A stretch of 64,000 nt of DNA. Source: Alkaliphilus transvaalensis ATCC 700919. Its GTDB lineage: Bacteria > Bacillota > Clostridia > Peptostreptococcales > Natronincolaceae. Below, piece by piece: positions 56,443 to 64,000 of this stretch (the first letter of the stretch is position 1; each line of letters opens with the position of its first letter). The translations under genes and the position numbers were made by a program. Where the stretch lies: NCBI RefSeq assembly GCF_000621485.1, contig NZ_JHYF01000006.1, positions 248,001-312,000 on the forward strand. The letters are read 5' to 3'. The notes beneath the pieces are model-generated. The model had not been told where the DNA came from, did no database searches, and worked only from the letters and a program-made list of their open reading frames with translations.

Positions 56443-57225
56443 ATGAATATTATTGTTTGTATAAAACAAGTGCCCGATACAACAGAAGTGAAACTAGACC
56501 CTAAGACAGGAACCCTAATTAGAGATGGGGTGCCGAGTATTATCAATCCCGATGATAAAAGTGGATTGGAGGCTGCTTTACGCTTGAAGGATGAACTTGG
56601 AGCTCATATAACAGTAATTACAATGGGTCCCCTTCAAGCAGAGAATGCCATAAGAGAAGCTTTTGGGATGGGGGCCGACCGGGGGATTCTTTTAACAGAT
56701 AGGGCCTTTGCTGGGGCCGATACTTGGGCCACTTCCTGTACACTTGCAGCAGCTATAAAAAAACTTCAATATGACTTAATTATTGCTGGTAGACAGGCCA
56801 TCGATGGTGACACTGCTCAGGTTGGTCCTCAAATTGCAGAACATTTGCATTTGCCGCAGGTAAGTTATGCTGGAGATTTAAGGGTTGAAGATGGCTCTTT
56901 TATTGTTAAAAGAATGTTTGAAGATGGATATCATCTAGTGAAGGTAAAGGGCCCTTGTCTAATAACTACATTAAAAGAGATGAATGAACCCCGTTATATG
57001 AGGGTAGGTAAGATTATTGAGGCCTATCAGGAAAAAGAAATAGAAATATGGAATCTAGCTGATATCGAAGTTGATCCTTCAAATATTGGGCTGAAGGGTT
57101 CACCCACTAAAGTGAAAAAATCCTTTACAAAAGGGGTTAAGGCAGCGGGTAAGGTATATGAAGTAGAACCTAAAGAGGCAGCGAAGTTGGTTGTTGAAAA
57201 GCTTAAGGAAAAATACATTATTTAG
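56443..57225 (+). CDS. etfB: Electron transfer flavoprotein beta subunit
   Basis: A 260-residue EtfB with the N-terminal IIVCIKQVPDTTEVKLDP pattern, GMGADRGILLTDRAFAGADT and the signature DLIIAGRQAIDGDTAQVGPQIAE. It carries electrons between NADH and the acyl-CoA dehydrogenase; bifurcating Etfs also reduce ferredoxin, but I cannot decide this from the sequence alone. AAAGGAGGAC precedes ATG. 15 bp after the dehydrogenase. Confidence 0.95.
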   Translation: MNIIVCIKQVPDTTEVKLDPKTGTLIRDGVPSIINPDDKSGLEAALRLKDELGAHITVITMGPLQAENAIREAFGMGADRGILLTDRAFAGADTWATSCTLAAAIKKLQYDLIIAGRQAIDGDTAQVGPQIAEHLHLPQVSYAGDLRVEDGSFIVKRMFEDGYHLVKVKGPCLITTLKEMNEPRYMRVGKIIEAYQEKEIEIWNLADIEVDPSNIGLKGSPTKVKKSFTKGVKAAGKVYEVEPKEAAKLVVEKLKEKYII

Positions 57226-57239
57226 TTAGGAGGGATCAT

Positions 57240-58250
57240 ATGAATTTTTCAGAATATCGAGGGATTTGGGTTTTTGCAGAACAAAGAAATGGAGAAATAC
57301 AAAAAGTATCTTTAGAGTTATTGGGGAAAGGTAAAGAGTTAGCGGAGAAATTAGATACAACCTTAACGGCAATTATATTAGGCCACAATGTTAAAACAGA
57401 AGCTAAGGAACTGGTTTATTTTGGAGCAGATGAAGTAGTTATAGTTGATGATCAACTACTAGAATTTTATATAACTGAAACCTACACCAAGGTAATGACC
57501 AATCTCATTAAGGAAAGAAAACCTGAAATAATCCTAATGGGAGCCACTGCAATAGGAAGAGATTTAGCACCTAGAATTTCTGCAAGGGTACATACGGGCT
57601 TAACAGCTGATTGTACAACTTTAGAAATAGAAGAAGAGACAAGAAACCTATTAATGACTAGGCCAGCCTTTGGCGGTAATATTATGGCAACGATCCTATG
57701 CCCAGATCATCGTCCCCAGATGTCTACTGTTAGACCAGGGGTTATGATCAAGCTAGACCGAGATGAAGGCCGAAGGGGAAGGGTGATAGAGGTTGATTCG
57801 GGGTTAACATCTAAGGATATTAATGTTGAGATTCTTGAAGTAGTAAAAGAACCCCAAGAAAAAAAGAAAATAGAAGAGGCTGAAGTATTAGTTGCTGGAG
57901 GAAGGGGCATAGGTAAAAAAGAAAACTTTAATGTATTAGAACTGTTAGCTAAGGAATTAGGAGGACTTGTAGCAGGCTCCCGTGCTGCTGTAGATGCAGG
58001 TTGGATTGAACGGGGGCAACAGGTGGGGCAAACAGGAAAGACAGTACGACCTAATCTTTATATAGCCTGCGGAATTTCTGGTGCGATTCAGCACATAACC
58101 GGTATGGAAGAGGCGGAATTAATTGTTGCAATTAATAAAAATCCTTCAGCTCCAATCTTTGATTTATCAGATATCGGAATTGTTGGCGAAGTAGAAAAGG
58201 TTGTTCCTGCAATACTAGAAGTATTGAAGGAAGAAAGCTTTAAAGGATAA
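57240..58250 (+). CDS. etfA: Electron transfer flavoprotein alpha subunit
   Basis: A 336-residue EtfA. The C-terminal FAD domain has VAGSRAAVDAGWI, GQTGKTVRPNLYIACGISGA, and INKNPSAPIFDLSDIGIVGE. It forms the heterodimer with EtfB. AGGAGGGATC precedes ATG. It is the last gene of the sigma-54 operon, closed by a terminator. Confidence 0.95.
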   Translation: MNFSEYRGIWVFAEQRNGEIQKVSLELLGKGKELAEKLDTTLTAIILGHNVKTEAKELVYFGADEVVIVDDQLLEFYITETYTKVMTNLIKERKPEIILMGATAIGRDLAPRISARVHTGLTADCTTLEIEEETRNLLMTRPAFGGNIMATILCPDHRPQMSTVRPGVMIKLDRDEGRRGRVIEVDSGLTSKDINVEILEVVKEPQEKKKIEEAEVLVAGGRGIGKKENFNVLELLAKELGGLVAGSRAAVDAGWIERGQQVGQTGKTVRPNLYIACGISGAIQHITGMEEAELIVAINKNPSAPIFDLSDIGIVGEVEKVVPAILEVLKEESFKG

Positions 58251-58259
58251 CTTTTAAAG

Positions 58260-58294
58260 AACCAGTGGGCAGCGTCAAGTCCATTGGTTTTTTT
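58260..58294 (+). terminator. Terminator of the hydratase-acd-etf operon
   Basis: AACCAGTGG (58260-58268) with CCATTGGTT (58281-58289), one G-T pair, then a T run. Confidence 0.75.
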
Positions 58295-58312
58295 AGTATT
58301 TTATCCTGATGT

Positions 58313-58328
58313 TGGCATCTATCTTGCA
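58313..58328 (+). promoter_or_regulatory. Sigma-54 promoter of the chemoreceptor-like gene
   Basis: TGGCATCTATCTTGCA fits the -24/-12 consensus with correct spacing; 86 bp before the TTG start. Confidence 0.88.
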
Positions 58329-58414
58329 TTATTATGTATGTTATAATGAAACTAGAATAGGTGATAACAAGACGTGCTTAATAACATAAATAATACAAGC
58401 AAGGGGCGATAGAA

Positions 58415-59245
58415 TTGTCAATTAAGTCAAATTTACTTCATTCATTTGTACAAATTGCAGATCAGCTTACTGAACTCCATGTAAACGATTTATCAGTAGC
58501 CATCTGTGACCAAGAGAAATATGTAAAATATGTACCTGGTAAAAAACTTATCTTTCCTGTAAAGGTAGGAGAAATAGTCAATGAAAATACAGTAATCTAT
58601 AAAGCCATGAAAACAAAAAAGCGTGTTGTTCAGCAAATGGGGAAAGAACTATTTGGTTTTCCATACATTGCTGTAGCTATTCCAATAATCGATGATGGAA
58701 GGGTTGTTGGAGGCGTATGCTTTTTAGAATCTGTAGAACGACAAGACCGTCTTTTCCAGATGTCCGACTCTCTATTTGAAGAAATTAGCCATTTGAATGC
58801 TTCAACCCAAGAAATAGCGGCTTCATCAGAGGGTTTATTAGAAATAGGTACAGGATTAAGTGACTTGGCAGATAAAGTTTTAGAACATACTAAAACCAGT
58901 GAAGAAATTACTAATATAGTAAAAAAGATCTCTAATCAAACTAATCTCTTAGGATTAAATGCTGCCATTGAAGCGTCAAGAATAGGGGAATTAGGCAAAG
59001 GGTTTAATGTAGTAGCAGAAGAAATTAGGAAATTAGCTAGTTCAACAAAGGAATCAATAGAGAGGATAGAGTCCATCGTGGGGGGGCTAAAAATTACAAG
59101 TCAACATATGGCTACTGAGGTAGATAGTATCGAGCAGGCTGCTAAGCAGCAATCGACCTCTATTAATCAAATAAGGGAAACCGCTCAGACAATCCATAGT
59201 TTAATTGAGGTTCTTAGAAAAGAAGCAGAAGAGCTGAGTAGATAA
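58415..59245 (+). CDS. Soluble methyl-accepting chemotaxis-type signalling protein
   Basis: A 276-residue protein without membrane helices. Residues 1-115 form a sensor domain ([40 protein letters not shown]). Residues about 125-276 are a short MCP signalling coiled coil whose tip reads [20 protein letters not shown] (about 171-190). TTG start with AAGGGGCG upstream. The sensor domain is of a kind fused to short MCP coils in Clostridia. The sigma-54 promoter ties it to the catabolic regulon, so it may report an intracellular metabolite to the flagellar or another CheA system. Confidence 0.85.
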   Translation: MSIKSNLLHSFVQIADQLTELHVNDLSVAICDQEKYVKYVPGKKLIFPVKVGEIVNENTVIYKAMKTKKRVVQQMGKELFGFPYIAVAIPIIDDGRVVGGVCFLESVERQDRLFQMSDSLFEEISHLNASTQEIAASSEGLLEIGTGLSDLADKVLEHTKTSEEITNIVKKISNQTNLLGLNAAIEASRIGELGKGFNVVAEEIRKLASSTKESIERIESIVGGLKITSQHMATEVDSIEQAAKQQSTSINQIRETAQTIHSLIEVLRKEAEELSR

Positions 59246-59269
59246 ATCTAGATAATATATTTAAAGTAA

Positions 59270-59298
59270 TTGCAAAAGATATTAGAAACTGTTAAAAT
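59270..59298 (+). promoter_or_regulatory. Sigma-A promoter of panT-coaX
   Basis: TTGCAA (59270-59275), 17-bp spacer, TAAAAT (59293-59298). A small CCGGC/GCTGG hairpin lies close to the panT ribosome site (about 59386-59404). Confidence 0.5.
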
Positions 59299-59423
59299 GA
59301 TACGGTAAAATTTAGCTAGTATCTTAAAGAACTAGACTATATTTAAAATTGATTATTTTAATATAAAGCTTTAATTAAATTAAATGTCCGGCATCATAAG
59401 AGCTGGAACGGAGGTGCTTAAAT

Positions 59424-59939
59424 ATGAATAGTAATAATAAATTGACTCCTAAAAAGATGGCGATAGCAGGGATGTTGGGGGCCTTATCGGTAGTATTAAG
59501 TTTGACACCTTTTTTAGGTTATATCCCTATTCTTGGTGTAAATGCCACTACGATGCATATTCCCATTATTATTGCCGCCATCATTGTAGGTCCAAAAGCA
59601 GCAATATTTGTAGGCTTTATCTTTGGAGTATCTAGCTTTTTAAGGGCTAATCCTGCTTTCTTTTCAGATCCTTTAGTTTCAATACTTCCTAGGTTAGTCA
59701 TTGGAATAACTGCCTATTATGGATATAAAATCTCTAAGAGTTCTATTGTGGCAGCAATGGTAGGAACAGCAACTAATACCATTGGAGTATTAACAATGAT
59801 TTACCTAAGGGGGTACTTACCACTAAGTATTATAAAGGGGATTGCAACTGTAAATGCACCGATAGAAATTATTGTTTCAGTAATTATTGTTTATCCAGTA
59901 ATGAAAGTTTTATTTAAATATAAAAATATCTATGAATAA
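59424..59939 (+). CDS. panT: ECF transporter S component, probably pantothenate (PanT)
   Basis: A 171-residue membrane protein with six predicted helices and the S-component opening KKMAIAGMLGALSVVLSLTP, which includes the A-x-x-x-A type contact for the ECF-T subunit. It lies 12 bp before the pantothenate kinase gene, which supports pantothenate as substrate; the specificity is inferred from this. The shared ATPase and T subunits are not in the window. GGAGGTGC precedes ATG. Confidence 0.8.
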   Translation: MNSNNKLTPKKMAIAGMLGALSVVLSLTPFLGYIPILGVNATTMHIPIIIAAIIVGPKAAIFVGFIFGVSSFLRANPAFFSDPLVSILPRLVIGITAYYGYKISKSSIVAAMVGTATNTIGVLTMIYLRGYLPLSIIKGIATVNAPIEIIVSVIIVYPVMKVLFKYKNIYE

Positions 59940-59951
59940 GAAGGTGAAGAA

Positions 59952-60734
59952 ATGTTACTAGTTTTTGATGTAGGAAATACCAACATTGTTTTAGGGGTTT
60001 ATAGAGAAAAAGAACTAGTTGACTTCTGGCGCATTGCAACAGATAAAAATAAAACCTCAGATGAATATGGAATGTTAATTCATCAACTATTTCAGCATGG
60101 TGGATTAGATACAAAAGAGGTTAAAGACGTCATTATTTCATCTGTTGTGCCAAATATTATGTACTCGCTAGAACACACAGTAAGAAAATTCTTCGAGATT
60201 GAACCAATGGTGGTAGGGCCAGGTATAAAAACAGGAATGAATATTAAGTACGATAACCCAAAGCAAGTAGGAGCAGACCGTATTGTTAATGCTGTTGCAG
60301 CTTATGAAAAATATGGAGGTCCACTTATTATCGTTGACTTTGGTACTGCAACAACTTTTTGTGCAATTTCCGAGAATGGAGATTATTTAGGAGGGACCAT
60401 TTCGCCTGGAATTAAAATCAGTAGTGATGCTTTATTTCAACAGGCTGCTAAGCTTCCCAGGGTAGAACTAATAAAGCCAGGAAAAGTAATCTGCAAAAAT
60501 ACAGTGAATAGCATTCAATCAGGAATCATATATGGATATGTTGGACTGGTGGAATACATTATTAGAAAAATGATGGTTGAAATCAAGTCAAAGAATGTAA
60601 AAGTGATAGCAACTGGTGGACTTTCAAGCTTAATAGCCAGTGAAACTGAATATATCCATGTGGTGGACAAGTTTCTTACATTAGAAGGTCTAAATATTAT
60701 ATATGATAGAAATAAGGATGAAAAAAATAAATAG
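59952..60734 (+). CDS. coaX: Pantothenate kinase, type III
   Basis: A 260-residue ASKHA-fold kinase for the first step of coenzyme A synthesis. [12 protein letters not shown] (phosphate 1 motif, residues 6-17), [34 protein letters not shown] and [11 protein letters not shown] are diagnostic. AGAAGGTGAAG precedes ATG. It pairs with panT for uptake and phosphorylation of pantothenate, which fits the heavy CoA use of the neighbouring blocks. Confidence 0.96.
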   Translation: MLLVFDVGNTNIVLGVYREKELVDFWRIATDKNKTSDEYGMLIHQLFQHGGLDTKEVKDVIISSVVPNIMYSLEHTVRKFFEIEPMVVGPGIKTGMNIKYDNPKQVGADRIVNAVAAYEKYGGPLIIVDFGTATTFCAISENGDYLGGTISPGIKISSDALFQQAAKLPRVELIKPGKVICKNTVNSIQSGIIYGYVGLVEYIIRKMMVEIKSKNVKVIATGGLSSLIASETEYIHVVDKFLTLEGLNIIYDRNKDEKNK

Positions 60735-60797
60735 AGATTCCCTTTGTTTACATTAATATAATTAATTACATTAAAAGGACATTATATTTTATTTATA

Positions 60798-60850
60798 AAA
60801 GCCAGCACCTATACGTATTTAGGTATACGTCATTATTGCTGGTTTTTTTT
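60798..60850 (+). terminator. Terminator of panT-coaX
   Basis: AAAGCCAGCA (60798-60807) pairs with TGCTGGTTT (60837-60845) with G-T pairs; the inner sequence holds TATACGTA-type repeats that can pair too. A long T run follows. Confidence 0.85.
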
Positions 60851-60853
60851 AAC

Positions 60854-61057
60854 ACATAGGAAATTATGGGTTTAAAAGCTTACAATTGTTGTAATTACTG
60901 AAATGTATTTCAACACAAGTCTACCACTAATTTTTGTAGGAAGGCTTTGTTCTAACGAATAAGAAAGTACTACTTTAAAAGTGTACAAAGGAGGCTTACG
61001 TAAATGATCTTTAAGAAGTTATCCTTTAAAGCTTACTAAGGAAGACTTAGTTCTAAT
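60854..61057. repeat. Dispersed repeat R2, full copy plus tandem partial copies
   Basis: 60854-60957 resembles 13357-13460; 60967-61003 and 61013-61057 are shorter related units resembling 23229-23280. The last reads RSYPLKLTKEDLVLIQE in one frame. This fills most of the 443-bp gap 60735-61177; no intact gene is seen there. Confidence 0.6.
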
Positions 61058-61177
61058 ACAGGAGATTTTTATTTTGACTTTAATATTAGTTTTAGTTTGC
61101 TAAATAGGATTTACTTAAAAAAACAAATTAGGAAATACTATTGATAAAAGGTAATTAGGATTAACAGAGGTGAAAAG

Positions 61178-62149
61178 ATGAAGATTGGTAATGTAGAAAT
61201 TAATAATAATGTTTTTTTAGCTCCAATGGCGGGAGTAACAGATTTACCTTTTAGATTAATTTGTATGTCGATGGATTGTGGCATGGTATATACAGAAATG
61301 GTCAGCGGTAAAGGGTTATACTATGGCGATAAAAAAACAGAGGAACTACTAAAAATAGAAGAAGAGGAAAAGCCTGTTGCAATACAGATCTTTGGTTCTG
61401 ACCCTGATGTAATGGCAAGAGCAGCCTATCTACTTAATGATAGGGAGAACATTATTTTAGATATCAATATGGGATGTCCAGCTCCTAAAATAATTAAAAA
61501 TGGAGATGGAAGTGCCTTAATGAAAAATCCTCAATTGGCGGGAGCGGTTATTAAAGCAGTAGTAAGGGAATCTGTTAAGCCAGTTACAGTGAAGATTCGA
61601 AAGGGTTGGGATGAGAATCATGTTAATGCTGTAGAAATGGCAAAAATGATAGAGGATAGTGGTGGACAAGCAGTAACTGTCCATGGTAGAACAAGGGAAC
61701 AGTTTTATTCAGGAAAAGCTGATTGGGACATTATTAGAGAAGTGAAAAAATCAGTTAAGATTCCAGTAATAGGAAATGGCGATGTTTTTTCTGTTGATGA
61801 TGCCATCGAATTATTAAAGCATACTAATTGTGATGGTGTAATGATCGGGCGAGGCTCCCAAGGGAACCCGTGGTTGTTTAAGCGAATTCATCATTATATT
61901 CAAACGGGTGAAGTAATACCAGGGCCAGACCTTAGGGAAAAAATAGATCTAATTAAAAAGCACCTTAAATTAGTTGTTGATATAAAGGGAGAATATATTG
62001 CCATAAGAGAAATGAGAAAACATATTGCGTGGTATATGAAGGGATATAAGAATACTGCCCAATTAAGAAATACCATCAATCATATCACTTCTCAGGAAGG
62101 AATGGTAAATCTTTTGGAGGAATACTATCAGTCTGCTATTGATCTTTAA
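61178..62149 (+). CDS. dusB: tRNA-dihydrouridine synthase
   Basis: A 323-residue flavoenzyme that reduces uridine in tRNA with NADPH. FLAPMAGVTDLPFRLI (about 12-27), the catalytic Cys100 in NMGCPAPKI, VTVKIRKGWD, VHGRTREQFYSGKADW and IGRGSQGNPWLF are all present. GAGGTGAAA precedes ATG. The order coaX-dus-greA is common in Firmicutes. Confidence 0.95.
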   Translation: MKIGNVEINNNVFLAPMAGVTDLPFRLICMSMDCGMVYTEMVSGKGLYYGDKKTEELLKIEEEEKPVAIQIFGSDPDVMARAAYLLNDRENIILDINMGCPAPKIIKNGDGSALMKNPQLAGAVIKAVVRESVKPVTVKIRKGWDENHVNAVEMAKMIEDSGGQAVTVHGRTREQFYSGKADWDIIREVKKSVKIPVIGNGDVFSVDDAIELLKHTNCDGVMIGRGSQGNPWLFKRIHHYIQTGEVIPGPDLREKIDLIKKHLKLVVDIKGEYIAIREMRKHIAWYMKGYKNTAQLRNTINHITSQEGMVNLLEEYYQSAIDL

Positions 62150-62210
62150 TAAAGTACCACTATTAATAAAGTTTCACTTTTAATAAAGTATCACTTAAAT
62201 AAAGTATAAC
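62145..62210. repeat. Tandem repeat of four 16-17-bp units beginning at the dusB stop codon
   Basis: TTTAATAAAGTACCAC, TATTAATAAAGTTTCAC, TTTTAATAAAGTATCAC and TTAAATAAAGTATAAC follow one another from 62145 to 62210. The first unit contains the dusB stop TAA. Confidence 0.9.
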
Positions 62211-62274
62211 CCTCAGCTATTGGACAATAATACAGGAGTATAAATGGTAATTGTTGAATAGGAGGGGATTTCCT

Positions 62275-63216
62275 TTGAAGAGAATAGTTAGTATAAGTAT
62301 TGGAAGCTCCAAGAGAGACCATCAAAGCACGATACAGATAAATGATGAAACTTATATAATAGAAAGAATTGGTACTAATGGAAGTCTATCTAAAGCAACA
62401 GAATTAATAAAGTCCTTAGATGGAAAAGTTGATGCCATAGGGATGGGAGGCATAGACCTATACCTTTGGGGCGGTAAAAAACGCTATGTTATTAGAGATG
62501 CAAATAAGCTAAAGAACGCTGCTAAGATAACCCCTATTGTAGATGGGTCTGGGTTAAAGAATACTCTAGAAAGAAGAGTAATTGTCTATCTTCAACAAGA
62601 GAAAATAATCGACTTTAAAGACAAGAAAGTACTTTTTACTTCAGCTATGGATCGTTTTGGGATGGCAAATTCAATTATAGAATGTGGGGGAGACTTGATT
62701 GTTGGAGATTTAATGTTTGGATTAGGGATTAATATGCCCCTACGTTCTTTAGAACAACTTAATCTTTTATCAAAATTTTTAGCTCCAATCATATGCCAAC
62801 TTCCCTTTAGATGGTTATATCCAACGGGAGAAAAGCAAAATAAAACGAAAAAAAGTAAGCTAGAATACTATTATGAAAAAGTAGACATCATTGCAGGAGA
62901 TTTCCACTATATAAAGCGATATATGCCTCAAACTTTAGATAATAAAATCATCATAACTAATACATTAACAAAAGATGATCTAATAGACCTAAAAGAAGGT
63001 GGAGCTTCATTAGTTGTGACAACAACACCAGAACTCCAGGGGCGTTCCTTTGGTACAAATGTGATGGAAGCCTTATTGGTTGCAATTATAAATAACAGTG
63101 GAAAAGTAGCTAATCCAACACTTTATACCAAAATAATAGATGAATTAAAATTAGCACCTAGAATAATCCCTCTACAAAAAGAAGGACCTGTAAAAAATAT
63201 GGTTAATGAACATTAA
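62275..63216 (+). CDS. Conserved protein annotated in relatives as quinate 5-dehydrogenase-like; function unknown
   Basis: A 313-residue protein with the start KRIVSISIGSSKRDH and segments AIGMGGIDLYLWGGKKRYVIRD (read here in two parts), PIVDGSGLKNTLERRVI and GRSFGTNVMEALLVAI. I recall close relatives in anaerobic Firmicutes carrying a quinate 5-dehydrogenase label, but no shikimate-dehydrogenase motif is visible, so that name is doubtful. AGGAGGGG at 62260-62267 fixes TTG 62275 over TTG 62251. Cytosolic. Position between dusB and greA gives no clear hint. Confidence 0.7.
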   Translation: MKRIVSISIGSSKRDHQSTIQINDETYIIERIGTNGSLSKATELIKSLDGKVDAIGMGGIDLYLWGGKKRYVIRDANKLKNAAKITPIVDGSGLKNTLERRVIVYLQQEKIIDFKDKKVLFTSAMDRFGMANSIIECGGDLIVGDLMFGLGINMPLRSLEQLNLLSKFLAPIICQLPFRWLYPTGEKQNKTKKSKLEYYYEKVDIIAGDFHYIKRYMPQTLDNKIIITNTLTKDDLIDLKEGGASLVVTTTPELQGRSFGTNVMEALLVAIINNSGKVANPTLYTKIIDELKLAPRIIPLQKEGPVKNMVNEH

Positions 63217-63279
63217 TCTATTACTGTAAAAAACCTTCAAAATCTTGAAGAAACAAAGGTAGGTAATGGCTTTTAAAAC

Positions 63280-63308
63280 TTGACAATTAGTACCTACTAG
63301 CATATAAT
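63280..63308 (+). promoter_or_regulatory. Consensus sigma-A promoter of greA
   Basis: TTGACA (63280-63285), 17-bp spacer, TATAAT (63303-63308), a perfect match. A TACCTAC within the spacer mirrors GTAGGTA upstream at about 63260, a possible operator. The leader is about 200 nt. Confidence 0.9.
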
Positions 63309-63510
63309 ATCTACAACATAATTTGGGAAACACCACTATTTATACTAGTATTTTTTTATTGAACACAATGAATTTAGGATAATATTGGATGGCAAATCGA
63401 CGAATAATTTTCTTTGTAGGACATATATTATCTAAAATCCTACATATATTAATCTATCGAAATTTATTAGGATAAATAGTCAATAAAAAAGGGTAAAGGA
63501 GAGGGGTACA

Positions 63511-63984
63511 ATGGAAAGAGATGTTGTATTAACCGTCAATGGCTTAAAGAAAATCGAGGATGAACTTGAACAATTAAAAACCGTTAGAAGAAAGGAAGTT
63601 GCTGAGAGAATTAAACAAGCAATTGCCTTCGGAGATATAAGCGAAAACTCTGAATATGATGAGGCTAAAAACGAGCAAGCACAGGTAGAAGAGAGAATCC
63701 TTAAACTTGAGAGCATGCTTAAAAAGGCTAGAGTTATAGATGAAGATGAAATAAGTCTAGACGTAGTAAGTGTTGGAGCAACTACAGTAGTAAAAGACCT
63801 TGAATTTGACGAAGTAGTTGAATATACAATAGTTGGTTCTGCCGAGGCTGATCCATATGAATTAAAAATTTCCAACGAATCACCAGTAGGTAGAACTCTG
63901 TTAGGTAAAAAGGTTGGAGATATAGTAGAAGTACAAATTCCAGATGGTATTACAAAGTATGAAATATTAGAAATTAAAAGGTAA
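63511..63984 (+). CDS. greA: Transcription elongation factor GreA
   Basis: A 157-residue GreA, which rescues backtracked RNA polymerase by stimulating transcript cleavage. The N-terminal coiled coil has the tip acidic residues in [19 protein letters not shown] (about 39-57), and the C-terminal domain has [17 protein letters not shown] and [24 protein letters not shown] precedes ATG. A GGAGGT just after the stop (63988-63993) is the ribosome site of a gene beyond the window, likely lysS by common synteny. Confidence 0.97.
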   Translation: MERDVVLTVNGLKKIEDELEQLKTVRRKEVAERIKQAIAFGDISENSEYDEAKNEQAQVEERILKLESMLKKARVIDEDEISLDVVSVGATTVVKDLEFDEVVEYTIVGSAEADPYELKISNESPVGRTLLGKKVGDIVEVQIPDGITKYEILEIKR

Positions 63985-64000
63985 GTTGGAGGTTAGGCAA

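Noticed and set aside
54850-58250. Classical clostridial bcs operon (crt-bcd-etfBA-hbd)
   Set aside because: The first gene is a MaoC-type hydratase, not Crt, and no Hbd of the 3-hydroxyacyl-CoA dehydrogenase family is present.
31338-59245. Conjugative element or prophage carrying the catabolic blocks
   Set aside because: No integrase, relaxase, transposase, phage gene or attachment-site repeat was seen at the borders.
61004-61039. Tiny frame MIFKKLSFKAY with an AAAGGAGG ribosome site
   Set aside because: The apparent ribosome site comes from repeat R2 (related to GAAGGAAGACTT), so it is most likely chance.

Overview
The window reads as chromosome of a low-GC, endospore-forming anaerobic Firmicute of the class Clostridia. 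The evidence is the AT-rich sequence, strong AGGAGG ribosome sites with frequent GTG and TTG starts, spore genes (SPOCS-LysM protein, gerA-type receptor operon, spoIIR, yabS/yabT), tRNA-dependent amidation instead of AsnRS/GlnRS, and Na+-pump fermentation genes. An Alkaliphilus/Natronincola-like relative is my guess from gene content; no 16S or other marker is present.

Layout. Positions 1-9.4 kb hold a spore-coat-type SPOCS/LysM protein, ispE, a GntR regulator, a nucleotidyltransferase, a germinant-receptor operon and spoIIR. From 9.4 to 15.2 kb come a minus-strand XRE-TPR regulator, ddl, a DUF1934 protein, a shortened ArgRS-like protein without its catalytic core, a membrane-anchored unknown and an XdhC-like protein. 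From 15.3 to 25.8 kb come lipoproteins, a T-box-controlled aspS-gatCAB operon, an RNA methyltransferase, two short minus-strand membrane genes that are easy to miss, and a HAD protein. At 25.9-31.2 kb yabS-yabT-tilS-ftsH repeats the order known from Bacillus, without hprT. At 59.4-64 kb panT-coaX-dusB-(unknown)-greA continues housekeeping synteny.

Between ftsH and panT lie two catabolic blocks, with birA between them. Block 1 (31.3-46.4 kb) encodes a two-subunit fumarase, two transporters, a succinyl-CoA:carboxylate CoA-transferase, a split B12-dependent methylmalonyl-CoA mutase with MeaB and epimerase, and a membrane Na+-pumping methylmalonyl-CoA decarboxylase. Together they can convert succinate to propionate while exporting Na+. 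BirA would biotinylate the decarboxylase.

Block 2 (47.6-59.2 kb) encodes thiolase, a sigma-54 activator, a CoA-transferase, a GntP permease, an SDR dehydrogenase, a MaoC-type hydratase, acyl-CoA dehydrogenase, EtfBA and a soluble chemoreceptor-like protein. Four transcription units in this block each carry a -24/-12 promoter, and three copies of a 21-bp inverted repeat lie upstream of two of them. I infer a sigma-54 regulon for uptake and disproportionation of (R)-3-hydroxybutyrate to acetyl-CoA and butyryl-CoA by R-specific enzymes. This is the most interesting system in the window.

Intergenic DNA is rich in short tandem repeats, several of which begin at a gene's stop codon, and in two families of dispersed repeats. 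No rRNA, tRNA, CRISPR array, transposase or phage gene was seen.
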